A DNA stretch of 64,000 bases from Collinsella aerofaciens (GCF_028206995.1 NZ_JAQLFL010000010.1:1-64000), one strand, 5' to 3'. Counted from the first letter of the stretch, positions 10,149 to 19,715 are shown. Notes: generated by a model from the sequence alone, not told the origin. Translations and numbers: made by a program.

Positions 10149-11747
10149 TTAGTTCTCCTCTGATCCAGAAACATCCGAATGGTGCTTGGCCATGAACTGC
10201 TGCTTGAAGTCGCCGATGACGCGCAAGAGCTCAGCCTTGGTGTCATCATCGATCTTCTTGGCGCGAACCTTGTCGAGCAGCGAGCCAAAGCCATTGTCCA
10301 TGTACTCGATGAGCTCGGCACGGAAAGGCAGCACGTCGGCAATCTCCAGGTCATCCAGGAAGCCCTCGTTGCCAGCGAACAGCGTAACGATCTGCTCGCC
10401 AACCTCAAACGGCTTGTAGCGCGGCTGCTTAAGGAGCTCAGTCATGCGAGCGCCGTGGGTAAGCTGCTTTTGCGTGGCCTCGTCGAGGTCGGAGCCGAAC
10501 TGTGTGAAGCCGGCGAGCTCCTGGTACGAAGCAAGGTCCAGACGGAGGTTGCCGGCGACCTGCTTCATGGCCTTGGTCTGTGCGTCGCCACCGACGCGGG
10601 ACACGGAAATGCCCACGTCGACTGCCGGGCGCTGGCCCTGGAAGAAAAGCTCGGACTGCAGGTAGATCTGACCATCGGTAATGGAAATGACGTTGGTCGG
10701 AATGTAGGCCGAGACGTCGCCGTCCTGGGTCTCGATGATCGGAAGAGCCGTCATGGAGCCGTAACCGTTCTTCTTGGACATCTTGACTGCACGCTCGAGC
10801 AGACGAGAGTGCAGGTAGAAGATGTCGCCAGGATAGGCCTCGCGTCCGGGCGGACGATGCAGCGTCAGCGACATCTGACGGTAGGCCACGGCCTGCTTGG
10901 ACAGGTCGTCGTAGATGACGAGCACGTGGCCACCGGGGTTGGTCTCGCTGGCGGGCTTGCCGTCCTCACCGTTGTACATGAAGAACTCGCCGATAGCGGC
11001 ACCGGCCATAGGCGCGATGTACTGCATAGGGGCGGAATCGGCAGCGGTGGCCGAAACGATAATGGTGTAGTCGAGCGCACCGTGCTGAGCGAGGGTCTCG
11101 CGGATGTTGGCAACCGTGGAGGCCTTCTGGCCGATGGCGACATAGATGCAGACCATGCCCTTACCGCGCTGGTTGAGGATAGCGTCGATGGCGATGGCGG
11201 TCTTACCGGTCTTACGGTCGCCGATGATGAGCTCACGCTGACCGCGGCCAATAGGCACCATGGAGTCGATGGCCAACAGGCCGGTCTGAACCGGCTCGCA
11301 CACCGGGGTACGATCGATGACGCCGGGGGCCTTGAACTCGATGGGGCGACGGTGCGTGGCGACGATGTCACCCAGGCCGTCGATAGGCTGGCCGAGCGGA
11401 TTGACGACGCGGCCGAGCATGGCGCGGCTCACGGGGATATCCATAATGCGGCCAGTGGTGCGGCACTCGTCGCCTTCCTTGATGGAGTCGACGGCACCAA
11501 ACAGAACGGCGCCGACCTCGTCACGGTCAAGGTTCTGGGCAAGGCCGAAGACGGTCTCACCGGTATCGGAGCTCTTGAACTCCAGAAGCTCGCCTGCCAT
11601 GGCGCTCTTGAGGCCGGAGACGCGCGCGATGCCGTCGCCTACCTCGTCGACCGTTGAAACCTCATGCGTATCGACCGTCGCGGAGAGGCTCGTGAGCTGC
11701 TCCTGCAGTTTCTTGGCGATATCCTGGGCATTGAGGGTTTCGGACAT
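10149..11747 (-). CDS. atpA: ATP synthase alpha subunit
   Basis: Non-catalytic nucleotide-binding F1 subunit of 532 residues, slightly longer than the usual 500-513. The P-loop is GDRKTGKT (more often GDRQTGKT), followed by the conserved ISVSRVGG segment and the arginine-finger region. The stop of atpH and the ATG of atpA overlap in TAATG, a typical coupling arrangement. The C-terminus carries a short acidic/serine extension. Confidence 0.97.
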   Translation of the reverse strand: MSETLNAQDIAKKLQEQLTSLSATVDTHEVSTVDEVGDGIARVSGLKSAMAGELLEFKSSDTGETVFGLAQNLDRDEVGAVLFGAVDSIKEGDECRTTGRIMDIPVSRAMLGRVVNPLGQPIDGLGDIVATHRRPIEFKAPGVIDRTPVCEPVQTGLLAIDSMVPIGRGQRELIIGDRKTGKTAIAIDAILNQRGKGMVCIYVAIGQKASTVANIRETLAQHGALDYTIIVSATAADSAPMQYIAPMAGAAIGEFFMYNGEDGKPASETNPGGHVLVIYDDLSKQAVAYRQMSLTLHRPPGREAYPGDIFYLHSRLLERAVKMSKKNGYGSMTALPIIETQDGDVSAYIPTNVISITDGQIYLQSELFFQGQRPAVDVGISVSRVGGDAQTKAMKQVAGNLRLDLASYQELAGFTQFGSDLDEATQKQLTHGARMTELLKQPRYKPFEVGEQIVTLFAGNEGFLDDLEIADVLPFRAELIEYMDNGFGSLLDKVRAKKIDDDTKAELLRVIGDFKQQFMAKHHSDVSGSEEN

Positions 11748-12223
11748 TAGGCTTCACCTCCGTACGAATTAGCAGAGTTTGCGAGGGTCTCCTGCGCGAT
11801 GCGCAGCTGCGTCTTGACGGAAATGTCACGACGCTCGCCGCGGGCCTCGAGCACCAGGCCGCCCACGATAGACGGGTCGACCTGCTCGATAAGGAATACC
11901 TTGCGGCCGAAGTCCTGCTCGCATTTCTTAGTGATGGTTTGACGCAGCTCGTCGTCGAGCGGGATCGCCGTGGTGACGGTCACGCCCACTACATCCTCGT
12001 CTTCCTCGGCAACATACTTAAAGGCAGCTGCCACCTTGGGAAGAAGGTCGAGCTGGTCGCGCTTGGACATGGTGTCGAGCACGGCGATGATCTCGGGGCT
12101 GGCAGAAGCCAAGCGCTCGATCATCTCGAGGTCCTCGAACACATGGTTCTCGGCCTTAGCGGCTTCCAGAAGGGAGCGCGCGTAGGTCTCGAGCACCTTG
12201 TCCTGATAGCGGCTAGTCGGCAT
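11747..12223 (-). CDS. atpH: ATP synthase delta subunit
   Basis: Peripheral stalk subunit of 158 residues that links the b subunits to the top of the F1 head. The N-terminal helical domain ([13 protein letters not shown]) and the C-terminal [15 protein letters not shown] motif are typical of the OSCP/delta family. It overlaps the end of atpF by 11 bases and shares TAATG with atpA. Confidence 0.92.
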   Translation of the reverse strand: MPTSRYQDKVLETYARSLLEAAKAENHVFEDLEMIERLASASPEIIAVLDTMSKRDQLDLLPKVAAAFKYVAEEDEDVVGVTVTTAIPLDDELRQTITKKCEQDFGRKVFLIEQVDPSIVGGLVLEARGERRDISVKTQLRIAQETLANSANSYGGEA

Positions 12224-12815
12224 TCAGGCTACCTGCTTCCTGGATGTAGCGCTCGATGAGCTTCTTCTGCTCGGCATCGTCCTCGAGCGCCTCGCCCACG
12301 ATCTTGGTGGCGACGGCAACGGACAGGTCGGCGATGGAGCTCGCGGCACCGGCGTAGATGGACTTGCGCTCGTCCTCGACGGTCGTATGGGCCTTGGCGA
12401 TGATCTCCTCGGCCTCCTTGTGAGCAGCCTCGATGATACGGGCGCGCTCGGACTCGGCGTCCTTACGGGCCTCGAGAACGATGTCGGCAGCCTGACGACG
12501 GGCGTCGGTGACGATCGAGTCGGACTCAGCGCGCTTGGCGATGGCCTCCTGCTTGGTCTTCTCGGCCTCGTCGAGGCTCTCCTCGATCTTCTTGCCGCGC
12601 TCCTCCATGGTTTTCATGATGCCCGGCAGGGCGACCTTGGCCAGCACGATCCAGATAATCAGGAAGGCGATAAGCGCCGGGATGAACTCCGCCATCTTAG
12701 GGATGAGGATGTCCGCACCGGCGGCGCCGTCCTCGGCGAACGCGGAAACCGGCATGAGCAGCGCGGCCGCGGACGCGGAGAGTGCGATCGCGCTCTTCTG
12801 GGATGAAAGATTCAT
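12213..12815 (-). CDS. atpF: ATP synthase b subunit
   Basis: Peripheral stalk subunit of 200 residues. It starts with a signal-peptide-like hydrophobic stretch (residues 8-28, ending near AFAED), as seen in actinobacterial b subunits. A second membrane segment (FIPALIAFLIIWIVLAKVAL) follows, then a long charged coiled coil rich in Glu, Lys and Ala. The gene lies 15 bases after atpE and overlaps atpH. Confidence 0.93.
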   Translation of the reverse strand: MNLSSQKSAIALSASAAALLMPVSAFAEDGAAGADILIPKMAEFIPALIAFLIIWIVLAKVALPGIMKTMEERGKKIEESLDEAEKTKQEAIAKRAESDSIVTDARRQAADIVLEARKDAESERARIIEAAHKEAEEIIAKAHTTVEDERKSIYAGAASSIADLSVAVATKIVGEALEDDAEQKKLIERYIQEAGSLNAD

Positions 12816-12830
12816 ACTTGACGCTCCGTG

Positions 12831-13025
12831 CTATTTAACGATCAGCGCGACAACGAAGCCGATCAGAGCCAGAGCCTCGCCGAAAGCGGAGCCCATGATG
12901 AAGACGGTGAACACGCGGCCCTGGACCTCAGGCTGACGGGCCATAGCACCCGTAGCACCCAGAGCAGACAGGCCGATAGCAAGACCAGCGCCGATAACAC
13001 CGAGACCGTAACCGATAACTCCCAC
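12831..13025 (-). CDS. atpE: ATP synthase c subunit
   Basis: Very short (64-residue) hairpin proteolipid forming the rotor ring. Two glycine/alanine-rich helices flank the polar loop ARQPE, and the ion-binding carboxylate is Glu50 in GSAFGEALAL. The Gln in helix 1 and the Ser/Thr following the Glu that bind sodium in Na+-type rings are replaced (Ile and Ala), so I infer proton coupling. The start is GTG at 13025 with a perfect AAAGGAGG upstream, consistent with the high stoichiometry required. Confidence 0.94.
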   Translation of the reverse strand: MGVIGYGLGVIGAGLAIGLSALGATGAMARQPEVQGRVFTVFIMGSAFGEALALIGFVVALIVK

Positions 13026-13149
13026 GATTCCTCCTTTGTCGTGCGTGTCTTATTTCACGCAGGATAACCTTTTTATAACTGCCGGGCTCCATGGGTACGG
13101 GCACCGGCGGTTTAACGAATTGCCTTACCTTTAAGGCACGAACGGAAGA

Positions 13150-13953
13150 TTACTCCTCCTCCGCGACCTCCTCTGCCTCAGAGACATACACGGCGGTAAG
13201 GACCGTGAAGACGTAAGCCTGGATGGCGCCGACCACAAGCTCGATCGCATAGATCAGGATGAGGATGGCAAGCCAGGCCAGCGAAGGCAGGGCGCCGACG
13301 GCGTGGGCCGCGGAAACCTGCTGAAGCAGCGGCTGCATGAACATGCTCGCCATGATGGCGAACGAGCCCATGACCACGTGTCCTGCGAACATGTTGCAGA
13401 ACAGACGGACGGCGAGCGTGATGAGGCGCAGGAAGGTCGAGAAAAGCTCGACGACCCACACGAGCACGTTCATCGGGAAGCTCACGCCCTGCGGGGCGAG
13501 GCTCTTGATGTAGCCGATCACGCCGTGAGCCTTGCATCCGTAGTAGATGAAGTACACGAAGGCGAAAATGGCGAGCGCGGCGGTGGAACCGATTGCGCCG
13601 GTGCCGGGCTTCATTCCCGGGATCAGGCCGATCATGTTATTGATCAGGATGAACAGGAAAAGCGAGCACAGGAACGGGAAGTGCTTCTTCCAGTTCTCAC
13701 CCACGACGCCCTTGCCGATATCGTTCTCGACGTACTCGATGATGTACTCGAAACCGTTGACGAAGAAGCCCTTGGGAACCAGAGTCTGCTTCTTCTTGAA
13801 CACGGCCAGGACGATCAGGAGCACGATCGTGGAGACGATCAGCCAAAACGAGTACTGCGTGATGCCGCAGCTCAGATCGCCCACGACAGGGGTGGAGCTG
13901 AACTCGCTGACCAGATGATTAATCTCATCAGGCAGCTTTTCAAAAATTTCCAC
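13150..13953 (-). CDS. atpB: ATP synthase a subunit
   Basis: Stator proton-channel subunit of 267 residues with five or six membrane helices. The essential Arg is visible in LITLAVRLFCNMFAGH and the C-terminal ELVVGAIQAYVFTVLTAVY helix is conserved. It is separated from atpE by 124 bases that hold no gene but include a GCCTTA/TAAGGC hairpin. It begins 3 bases after the small upstream membrane protein. Confidence 0.94.
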   Translation of the reverse strand: MEIFEKLPDEINHLVSEFSSTPVVGDLSCGITQYSFWLIVSTIVLLIVLAVFKKKQTLVPKGFFVNGFEYIIEYVENDIGKGVVGENWKKHFPFLCSLFLFILINNMIGLIPGMKPGTGAIGSTAALAIFAFVYFIYYGCKAHGVIGYIKSLAPQGVSFPMNVLVWVVELFSTFLRLITLAVRLFCNMFAGHVVMGSFAIMASMFMQPLLQQVSAAHAVGALPSLAWLAILILIYAIELVVGAIQAYVFTVLTAVYVSEAEEVAEEE

Positions 13954-13956
13954 GAC

Positions 13957-14268
13957 TTACCTTTCGACCTCATGAGGATCTCGCAGCGCCTTGGCGACAC
14001 GAACCGTGCAGGCGGCCATAAAGGCCACGAAGCCGATCGCCTCGCCCAGGAGGAACATACGAAATGCCTCTCCGAACAACGCAAACACAACCAGGGTAAA
14101 GACGAGCAGGGCGACTGCCGAGACCGCCAGACTCACCATACCCTTGAGCATGTCTGCATTCTGTTTATCGTCAAGAACCGGCTTGAGCGTAAAGACAAAG
14201 GGAAGGAAGGCAATTGCGCCCGCGATGGCGCCTGCAACGATAGCGAGCAGATCGGCTATCTGAAACAC
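13957..14268 (-). CDS. AtpI-like small membrane protein
   Basis: A hydrophobic protein with four predicted membrane helices, first in the atp operon, in the position of AtpI, which assists c-ring or Mg/Ca handling in other bacteria. Sequence similarity to AtpI is not obvious by eye, so the call rests mainly on position and topology. The frame is open back to a TTG at 14343, but a TATACT box at 14351-14356 would put the transcript start too close for that. I prefer the GTG at 14268, which has GAGG 6 bases upstream and gives a 103-residue product starting MFQIADLLAIVAG. Confidence 0.65.
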   Translation of the reverse strand: MFQIADLLAIVAGAIAGAIAFLPFVFTLKPVLDDKQNADMLKGMVSLAVSAVALLVFTLVVFALFGEAFRMFLLGEAIGFVAFMAACTVRVAKALRDPHEVER

Positions 14269-14350
14269 TGGCGTCCTCACTTTCCTTTTTAACGCCTCAC
14301 AGAACAGTTCCCGCCAAACATTGGTGACTATTGTACGAGCCAATCGCTAA

Positions 14351-14375
14351 AGTATAACCGTAAAACAAACGGTTA
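14351..14375 (-). promoter_or_regulatory. Putative atp operon promoter with palindrome
   Basis: A good -10 box TATACT (plus-strand AGTATA 14351-14356) adjoins a perfect 7-bp inverted repeat, TAACCGT-N7-ACGGTTA, at 14355-14375. The palindrome overlaps the -10/spacer, as an operator would. No strong -35 was found. Confidence 0.45.
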
Positions 14376-14548
14376 ATACGCACCTGTACGTTTTCTTAAG
14401 GCCTTCTTTATGCCGCAGGTACGGTAATACGTTTTTTCGAACCCCTCAGCTCAAAACGTCCGTTAACAGGAGTGCGCGTGGACGTCTTTTGCTCGCCCGC
14501 GCGCACCATTTCTTCGTATTTTCGACGTTAGCCGGTATGGCCCAGAGA

Positions 14549-15196
14549 TTACAGCGTGCCGTAGATGCGGTCGCCGGCGTCGCCCAGGCCGGGAACGATG
14601 TAGGCGGCCTCGTTGAGATGGTCGTCGATGGCGCACGTATAAATATGTACGTCGGGGTCCTTTTCAGTCAGTGACTTGAGGCCCTCGGGCGCGGCGACGA
14701 TGCACAGCATGCGGATGTCCTTGACACCGCGCTCGCGCAGGTAGCTGATGGCCATCTCGGCCGAACCGCCCGTGGCGAGCATGGGGTCGACAACCAGGCA
14801 GATGCGCTGGTCGATATCCTTGGGCATCTTGCAGTAATACTCATGCGGCTCGTGGGTAACCTCGTCGCGCTCCATACCGATGTGGCCCACGCGAGCGGAG
14901 GGTACCAAGTCGAGGATGCCATCGACCATGCCGAGACCCGCGCGCAGGATGGGAACGATGGCGAGCTTCTTGCCGGCAAGCTGCTTAAACGTGGCAGTGG
15001 TGATGGGGGTCTCGACCTCGACGTCTTCCATGGGCAGGTCGCGCATGGCTTCGTAGCCGTCAAAAAGTGCGAGCTCGCGCACGAGCTGGCGGAACTGGTT
15101 GGTGCCGGTCTCCTTGTCGCGCAGGATCGACAGCTTGTGCTGGACGAGCGGGTGATCGACAAGGGTCACACGGGACGTATCGTAGGTGACGGTCAT
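14549..15196 (-). CDS. upp: Uracil phosphoribosyltransferase
   Basis: Salvage enzyme of 215 residues that makes UMP from uracil and PRPP. The PRPP-binding loop [12 protein letters not shown] is intact, [11 protein letters not shown] forms the conserved core, and the C-terminal [13 protein letters not shown] signature is present. The ATG at 15196 is chosen because the protein then begins [19 protein letters not shown], where alignment with the family begins. It sits alone upstream of the ATP synthase operon and downstream of glpK. Confidence 0.96.
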   Translation of the reverse strand: MTVTYDTSRVTLVDHPLVQHKLSILRDKETGTNQFRQLVRELALFDGYEAMRDLPMEDVEVETPITTATFKQLAGKKLAIVPILRAGLGMVDGILDLVPSARVGHIGMERDEVTHEPHEYYCKMPKDIDQRICLVVDPMLATGGSAEMAISYLRERGVKDIRMLCIVAAPEGLKSLTEKDPDVHIYTCAIDDHLNEAAYIVPGLGDAGDRIYGTL

Positions 15197-15319
15197 GGGT
15201 TGATTGCCCCTTTCGTTGCGGCCGGAAAATGACCTTGCTGACAAGGCGCATGGCGATGTTGTTGCCGCGCGCCGTGCATTAGTTTAACGGTTTGTTGTAT
15301 CGAGCAGCTCGTCGCAGCC

Positions 15320-16861
15320 CTACTGTACGGTGTTGAGCGAGCGTTTGACGGCATCATGCCAGCCCGCCAGGTTTTGCTCGCGGCGCTCGGCGGACATATG
15401 GGGAAGGAAGGTCTTAACGATCTGAGCGTTTTGCTCCAGCTCCTCCAGGTCCTCCCAATAGCCGACGGCAAGGCCCGCCAAGTACGCGGCGCCGATCGCC
15501 GTGGTCTCCACCGTCTCGCACTGCAGCACGGGGATATCCAGCAGATCGGCCTGAAATTGCATGATGAACTCGTTGCGCGAGGCACCGCCATCGACGGACA
15601 GGCGCTCAATCGAAAGTCCCACGTCCTGCTCCATGGCGCGCAGCACGTCATAACTCTGGTAGGCCATGGACTCGCAGGCCGCACGCACAATGGTCGCGCG
15701 ACTCGAGGCACCGGTCAGGCCGCACACGATACCGCGAGCACGCGGGTCCCACCAGGGGGCGCCCAGGCCAGCGAAGGCGGGGACGAAGTAGCAGCCCTCG
15801 TTGTCGTTGATCGAAGCGGCAAGTTGCGCAGACTCGCTCACGCTCGAGATGATGCCCATGTTGTTGCGCAGCCAGTTCATCGTTGAGCCGGCGGCAAAAA
15901 TAGAGCCCTCGAGCGCATAGCTGACTTTGCCGTCCGCAGCGATACCGATGGTGGAGACCAGGCCATTCTTGGATTCGACGATCTCGTCGCCGGTGTTCAT
16001 GAGCATAAAGCAGCCCGTGCCATAGGTGTTTTTGGTCTGGCCGGGACGGAAACAGCAGTGGCCGAACAGCGACGCCTGCTGGTCGCCCGCCACGCCCATG
16101 ATGGGCGGCATGTTGGTCATGATGTCGCTCGCGACGCGGCCGTAGTCGCCCGAGCTCCAGCGAACCTCGGGCATCATGGAGCGTGGAACGTCAAAGAGTG
16201 CCAGCAGGTCGTCGTCCCAATCGAGCGTATGGATATTAAAGAGTGCCGTGCGGCTGGCATTGGTGTAGTCGGTAGCAAAGACCTGGCCGCCGGTGAGGTT
16301 GTAGATGAGCCAGGTGTCGATGGTGCCAAACATGAGGTCGCCCGCCGCCGCGCTCTCGCGTGCGCCGTCGACGTTGTCGAGAATCCACTGCACCTTGGAG
16401 GCCGAGAAATACGGGTCGAGCGTGAGTCCCGTGCGGGAGCGCACCAGCTCTTCTGCGCCCTGCTCGACCAGCTCGTCGATCAGAGGTGCGGTGCGACGGC
16501 ATTGCCACACGATGGCGTTATAGATGGGTTGGCCGCTTATGCGGTCCCACACCACCGTGGTCTCGCGCTGGTTGGAGATACCGATGGCGGCAATGCGGTT
16601 AGAATGGATGCCGCTCTTAAACTGGACCTCCATCATCACGCCGATCTGGCTGGCAAGCACCTCCGTGGGATCCTGCTCCACCCAGCCGGGACGCGGGAAG
16701 CTGGTTTTGACGCTACGGCGCGCCTGGGCGACGATGCAGCCGTACTCGTCGACGATGGTCGCAAGTACCGAGGTAGTGCCGCAGTCGAGCGCCATGATGT
16801 AGGAACCGCCAAAGCTAAACGAGGCGTCTTCCATGCCCAGGCTGCCTAGATTCAACGACAT
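15320..16861 (-). CDS. glpK: Glycerol kinase
   Basis: FGGY-family kinase of 513 residues that phosphorylates glycerol to sn-glycerol 3-phosphate. The N-terminal ATPase loop ALDCGTTSV, the glycerol-contacting GISNQRETTVVWD, the GTIDTWLIYNLTGG segment and the second ATPase motif SVDGGASRNEF are all visible. An extension of about 21 residues precedes the first strand. Start ATG with AAAGGTG upstream. No glpF or glpD is adjacent. A Sua5-type gene ends 13 bases upstream, so the two are probably co-transcribed. Confidence 0.95.
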   Translation of the reverse strand: MSLNLGSLGMEDASFSFGGSYIMALDCGTTSVLATIVDEYGCIVAQARRSVKTSFPRPGWVEQDPTEVLASQIGVMMEVQFKSGIHSNRIAAIGISNQRETTVVWDRISGQPIYNAIVWQCRRTAPLIDELVEQGAEELVRSRTGLTLDPYFSASKVQWILDNVDGARESAAAGDLMFGTIDTWLIYNLTGGQVFATDYTNASRTALFNIHTLDWDDDLLALFDVPRSMMPEVRWSSGDYGRVASDIMTNMPPIMGVAGDQQASLFGHCCFRPGQTKNTYGTGCFMLMNTGDEIVESKNGLVSTIGIAADGKVSYALEGSIFAAGSTMNWLRNNMGIISSVSESAQLAASINDNEGCYFVPAFAGLGAPWWDPRARGIVCGLTGASSRATIVRAACESMAYQSYDVLRAMEQDVGLSIERLSVDGGASRNEFIMQFQADLLDIPVLQCETVETTAIGAAYLAGLAVGYWEDLEELEQNAQIVKTFLPHMSAERREQNLAGWHDAVKRSLNTVQ

Positions 16862-16874
16862 CGCTTACACCTTT

Positions 16875-17618
16875 CTATTGCATCGGGTCGGACAGGACCC
16901 GTTCGATCTCTGATGCGGGAAGCGCGCCTTGGCGCAGGATCTGGAGCTCGCCGTGCTGAAACGACACGATGGTTGAGGCGTCGCGACACGGGGTCTCACC
17001 GGCGTCGACGGCCACATCGACCCCCTCCAGGATGCGCTCCTCCACCGTGACAAAACTTGCCGGCGCGGGCGCGCCATGCGTGTTGGCGCTGGTGCAGGCA
17101 AGAGGGCTGCCGCAGGCGCGGATGAGCGCCTGCACCACGGGCGAGGCCGAAGCGCGAAGTGCCACCGTGTCGTCGGCGGCGCGCATAAAGGTCGGCACGC
17201 AGGGGGCCGCCTTAACCACGATAGTCAGGGCGCCCGGCCAGCATCGTCGGGCGAGCACGCGGGCCTCGTTAGGGATATCCACGCCATAGCGGTCGAGTGC
17301 CTCGGCATCATCGACCAGCCAGGCAACCGTTTGGGTGAGCTCGCGCTGCTTGAGGGTAAAGATACGACGATAGCCGGTGCCGAGTGCGGGGACCGCGGCG
17401 CCGTTGACGGTGGCCTGCGGATCGCGCGGCCACGGCAGAGGTTCACTTGTATCTTGTGGAACGGCATCCGAGAAGGCGTTGACCGCCACGGCGACACCGT
17501 AGACCGTCTCGGTTGGAATAAGCGCCAGGCCGCCGCGACCGAGTAGCTCGGCCGTGCGCTCGACTGCAAGCCGATGCGGCTCGCGCGCTCCCTCGTATAC
17601 CCGATAGACCGTCTGCAT
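16875..17618 (-). CDS. Threonylcarbamoyl-AMP synthase (Sua5/YrdC/YciO family)
   Basis: A 247-residue YrdC-fold protein likely making threonylcarbamoyl-adenylate for tRNA t6A37. Visible motifs are IPTETVYGVAV, the RRCWPGALTIVVKA strand, SPLACTSANTHGAPAP and STIVSF. There is an insertion of about 40 residues after the first motif (through PLPWPRDPQATVNG), and no Sua5 C-terminal domain. YciO-type proteins without t6A function cannot be excluded. It is immediately upstream of glpK on the same strand. Confidence 0.85.
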   Translation of the reverse strand: MQTVYRVYEGAREPHRLAVERTAELLGRGGLALIPTETVYGVAVAVNAFSDAVPQDTSEPLPWPRDPQATVNGAAVPALGTGYRRIFTLKQRELTQTVAWLVDDAEALDRYGVDIPNEARVLARRCWPGALTIVVKAAPCVPTFMRAADDTVALRASASPVVQALIRACGSPLACTSANTHGAPAPASFVTVEERILEGVDVAVDAGETPCRDASTIVSFQHGELQILRQGALPASEIERVLSDPMQ

Positions 17619-17752
17619 GTGTATGCCAGCCCCTTACGCTCTGGTGCAAGTTTGTTTACTGTGGGGCATTCTCGCACGAAACGTTCAACCTATTTGCCCA
17701 GAGCGCATGTTGGTTTGGTGAGCGGCTCTAGTAGTCGGTGAAAGTGAGGGGG

Positions 17753-18199
17753 TTATTGGACTGCGACGAACTTCTTTGGCCTGCCGGCGTGGCGTTCTTG
17801 GGCGGCGTAGCGCTCGATGCTGTCTATCGTTATCATCCGACGGCCGTCGACGAGTTCAACATCGAGCTTTCCGGCTTTGACCAGCGCGGTAATCCGCGGA
17901 GCGGAGACTTTGAGGTCCAGCGCTGCGTCTTTAAATGTTCGGCACGCCGCTTCCCGAGCGTCCTCGTGGTCGATTTCGACTGAAAGGGCCACGACCTCGG
18001 CCGAGCGTTCGTACCCTGCCGGAGTCAAACCGTTGTTGAGGTCGTCGGCCAAAAACGCCATCAGCGCCTCAGCGGCATGGGCAATCGCTTCTTCGCGCGT
18101 ATCACCATCGGCAAAGGCGCCGGGAATCTGCGGGAAGCTAGCACAGTAACCGTCGTCTTCTTTTATGAGAACGCAGTCATAGGTAAATCGCTGCCTCAT
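17753..18199 (-). CDS. hicB: HicB-type antitoxin
   Basis: A 148-residue antitoxin. The N-terminal half has the HicB partial RNase-H-like fold (YDCVLIKEDDGYCASFPQIPG and TREEAIAHAAEAL), which binds the toxin. The C-terminal half has a helix-turn-helix-like region (FKDAALDLKVSAPRITALVK) that should bind the operator. A strong TTGGAGG four bases ahead of the ATG at 18199 fixes the start. The toxin gene ends 11 bases upstream. The toxin-first order and the DNA-binding tail suggest autorepression. Confidence 0.87.
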   Translation of the reverse strand: MRQRFTYDCVLIKEDDGYCASFPQIPGAFADGDTREEAIAHAAEALMAFLADDLNNGLTPAGYERSAEVVALSVEIDHEDAREAACRTFKDAALDLKVSAPRITALVKAGKLDVELVDGRRMITIDSIERYAAQERHAGRPKKFVAVQ

Positions 18200-18210
18200 T
18201 TTGCCTCCAA

Positions 18211-18396
18211 CTACCATCCAGCTTGGCGACGAATACTTGCCCACGTGCCCTTCTTTGGTCGATCACCACCAGAGCCGTTCACGGTGATAACACGGTCACC
18301 AGAAACGTACTTAGCATGACTACCGACTTGCGCGACCTTCACGAATCCATCGTGCTTGAGTAGGGCAATGATTTCCCGAAAGGTAGGAGGTTGCAT
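18211..18396 (-). CDS. hicA: HicA-type mRNA interferase toxin
   Basis: A 61-residue dsRBD-fold toxin of the HicA (YcfA) family expected to cleave mRNA during translation. The catalytic His lies in the conserved GSHAKYV, and the C-terminal PKKGTWASIRRQAGW matches the family pattern of binding residues before the terminal helix. It lies first in a two-gene operon, downstream of a strong promoter at 18422-18450. Confidence 0.88.
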   Translation of the reverse strand: MQPPTFREIIALLKHDGFVKVAQVGSHAKYVSGDRVITVNGSGGDRPKKGTWASIRRQAGW

Positions 18397-18420
18397 GGGC
18401 CGACCTCTTTCAGCCGTCCT

Positions 18421-18450
18421 AATTATAAACTATTTTATAATTTTTGCTAA
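18421..18450 (-). promoter_or_regulatory. hicAB promoter with overlapping operator
   Basis: On the minus strand there is TTAGCA, a 17-base spacer and a perfect TATAAT (plus coordinates 18445-18450 and 18422-18427). A perfect 9-bp inverted repeat, AATTATAAA-N4-TTTATAATT (18421-18442), covers the -10 box and is the obvious HicB operator candidate. Confidence 0.75.
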
Positions 18451-18464
18451 CCAGTTAATAAATA

Positions 18465-19715
18465 TTACTGGCGCTGCTTGGGCTCGGTGACGATGGCTCG
18501 AACGATGCGGGGACGATCGGTGAGGTCGTGGACGATACGCACGTCCGAAAGGCCTGCCTGGCGACAGAGCTCGGCCGCGGCATCGAGGGCACCCTCGTAG
18601 AGCTCGCAGGCAAACAGGCCGCCGGCACGCAGCATGTAAGGCGCCGCATTGAGCAGGCGGCGGAAGATATCGAGGCCGTCGGCGCCGCCCTCGAGCGCCA
18701 GGTCGGGCTCAAAGTCCTTGACCTCGTGCGGCAGCGAACGCATGACGTCGGTCGGGATGTAAGGCGGATTGGAGACGAGCACGTCGAAGGTACCCCACTC
18801 GTCGTGGGGAATGGAGCTCACCAGGTTGGTGAGGCTGAAGGCAACATCATCTGCCGTGAGGCCGAGCGCGTCGCGGTTTTTGGTGGCCAGATCGATGGCG
18901 CGCGGCTCGATATCGGTGGCGGTACAGGTGACGTGGCCGCGGCGCTCCCAGGCAAGGGAGAGCGAGATGCAGCCCGTGCCGCAGCCGACCTCGAGAACGC
19001 GGGCGATGCGGGGCTCGGCTGGGGCAGGCGAAGCGGCATCCTGAGCTGAAGCCGTCTCCTGGCCGGCACCCTCGATGGCGATGCCGTATTCGTCGAGCTC
19101 GGGCTCGACGGCTTCCGCGGTGTCGGCTTCTGCTGCCTGCACGGCGGCTTCCTCGGCCTCGCGGTCGGCCAGCTCCTCGGCATAGGCACGGCTGCCCAAT
19201 ACGTCGCCGCCTAGCGCCGCTTCATCGGCAGCCGTCAGGTTAGCGGCACGGCGCTCGGCGGTCGCGCGTTCGTCTGCCAGCGCCGCCTCGGCCTTGCGTG
19301 CCTCCTCGACCTCATCGTTCCAAGGCAGCTCAACACGCTGACGGGCAGCAGCCTCGGGGCTCAGCACCTCGGCATCCAGATAATTGAGGACTTCCTCGAC
19401 GAGCATCTCGGTTTCGGGGCGCGGAATGAGCACACCGGGGGCGCACGCGACGTCGATCATGCGAAACTGCGTGCTGCCCGTGATGTATTGCAGCGGCTCG
19501 CCCTTAGCGCGGCGGACAACGGCCGCATGCATGGTCTCGAGCTGGGCCGCGTTAAGCGTCTCGTCCATGCGCATATATAGGTCAATGCGTGCCAGGCCCG
19601 TGGCGGCGCACAGCAGCCACTCGGCAGAAAGACGGGGGTGCTCCTCGCCGCGTTCGGCCAGGTACTCCTTGGTCCACTCGAGACAACGCTTGATGGTCCA
19701 GATCTCGTTTGCCAT
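18465..19715 (-). CDS. prmC: Release factor glutamine methyltransferase with inserted acidic linker
   Basis: PrmC (HemK) methylates the GGQ glutamine of release factors. The N-terminal helical domain (residues 1-112, with PLQYITGSTQF and PRPETEMLVEEVL) and the SAM domain (VLEVGCGTGCI from about 240, catalytic SNPPYIP at 315-321) are both intact. Between them lies an unusual insertion of roughly 120 residues (about 116-236), rich in Ala and Glu, probably coiled coil or disordered; the family is normally about 280 residues against 416 here. The start at 19715 has GGGGAGGG upstream. Its substrate gene prfA lies upstream on the same strand but about 600 bases away. Confidence 0.9.
   Translation of the reverse strand: MANEIWTIKRCLEWTKEYLAERGEEHPRLSAEWLLCAATGLARIDLYMRMDETLNAAQLETMHAAVVRRAKGEPLQYITGSTQFRMIDVACAPGVLIPRPETEMLVEEVLNYLDAEVLSPEAAARQRVELPWNDEVEEARKAEAALADERATAERRAANLTAADEAALGGDVLGSRAYAEELADREAEEAAVQAAEADTAEAVEPELDEYGIAIEGAGQETASAQDAASPAPAEPRIARVLEVGCGTGCISLSLAWERRGHVTCTATDIEPRAIDLATKNRDALGLTADDVAFSLTNLVSSIPHDEWGTFDVLVSNPPYIPTDVMRSLPHEVKDFEPDLALEGGADGLDIFRRLLNAAPYMLRAGGLFACELYEGALDAAAELCRQAGLSDVRIVHDLTDRPRIVRAIVTEPKQRQ

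Noticed and set aside
12831..13025. Sodium-coupled ATP synthase
   Set aside because: The c subunit lacks the helix-1 Gln and the Ser/Thr after the carboxylate that form the Na+ site.
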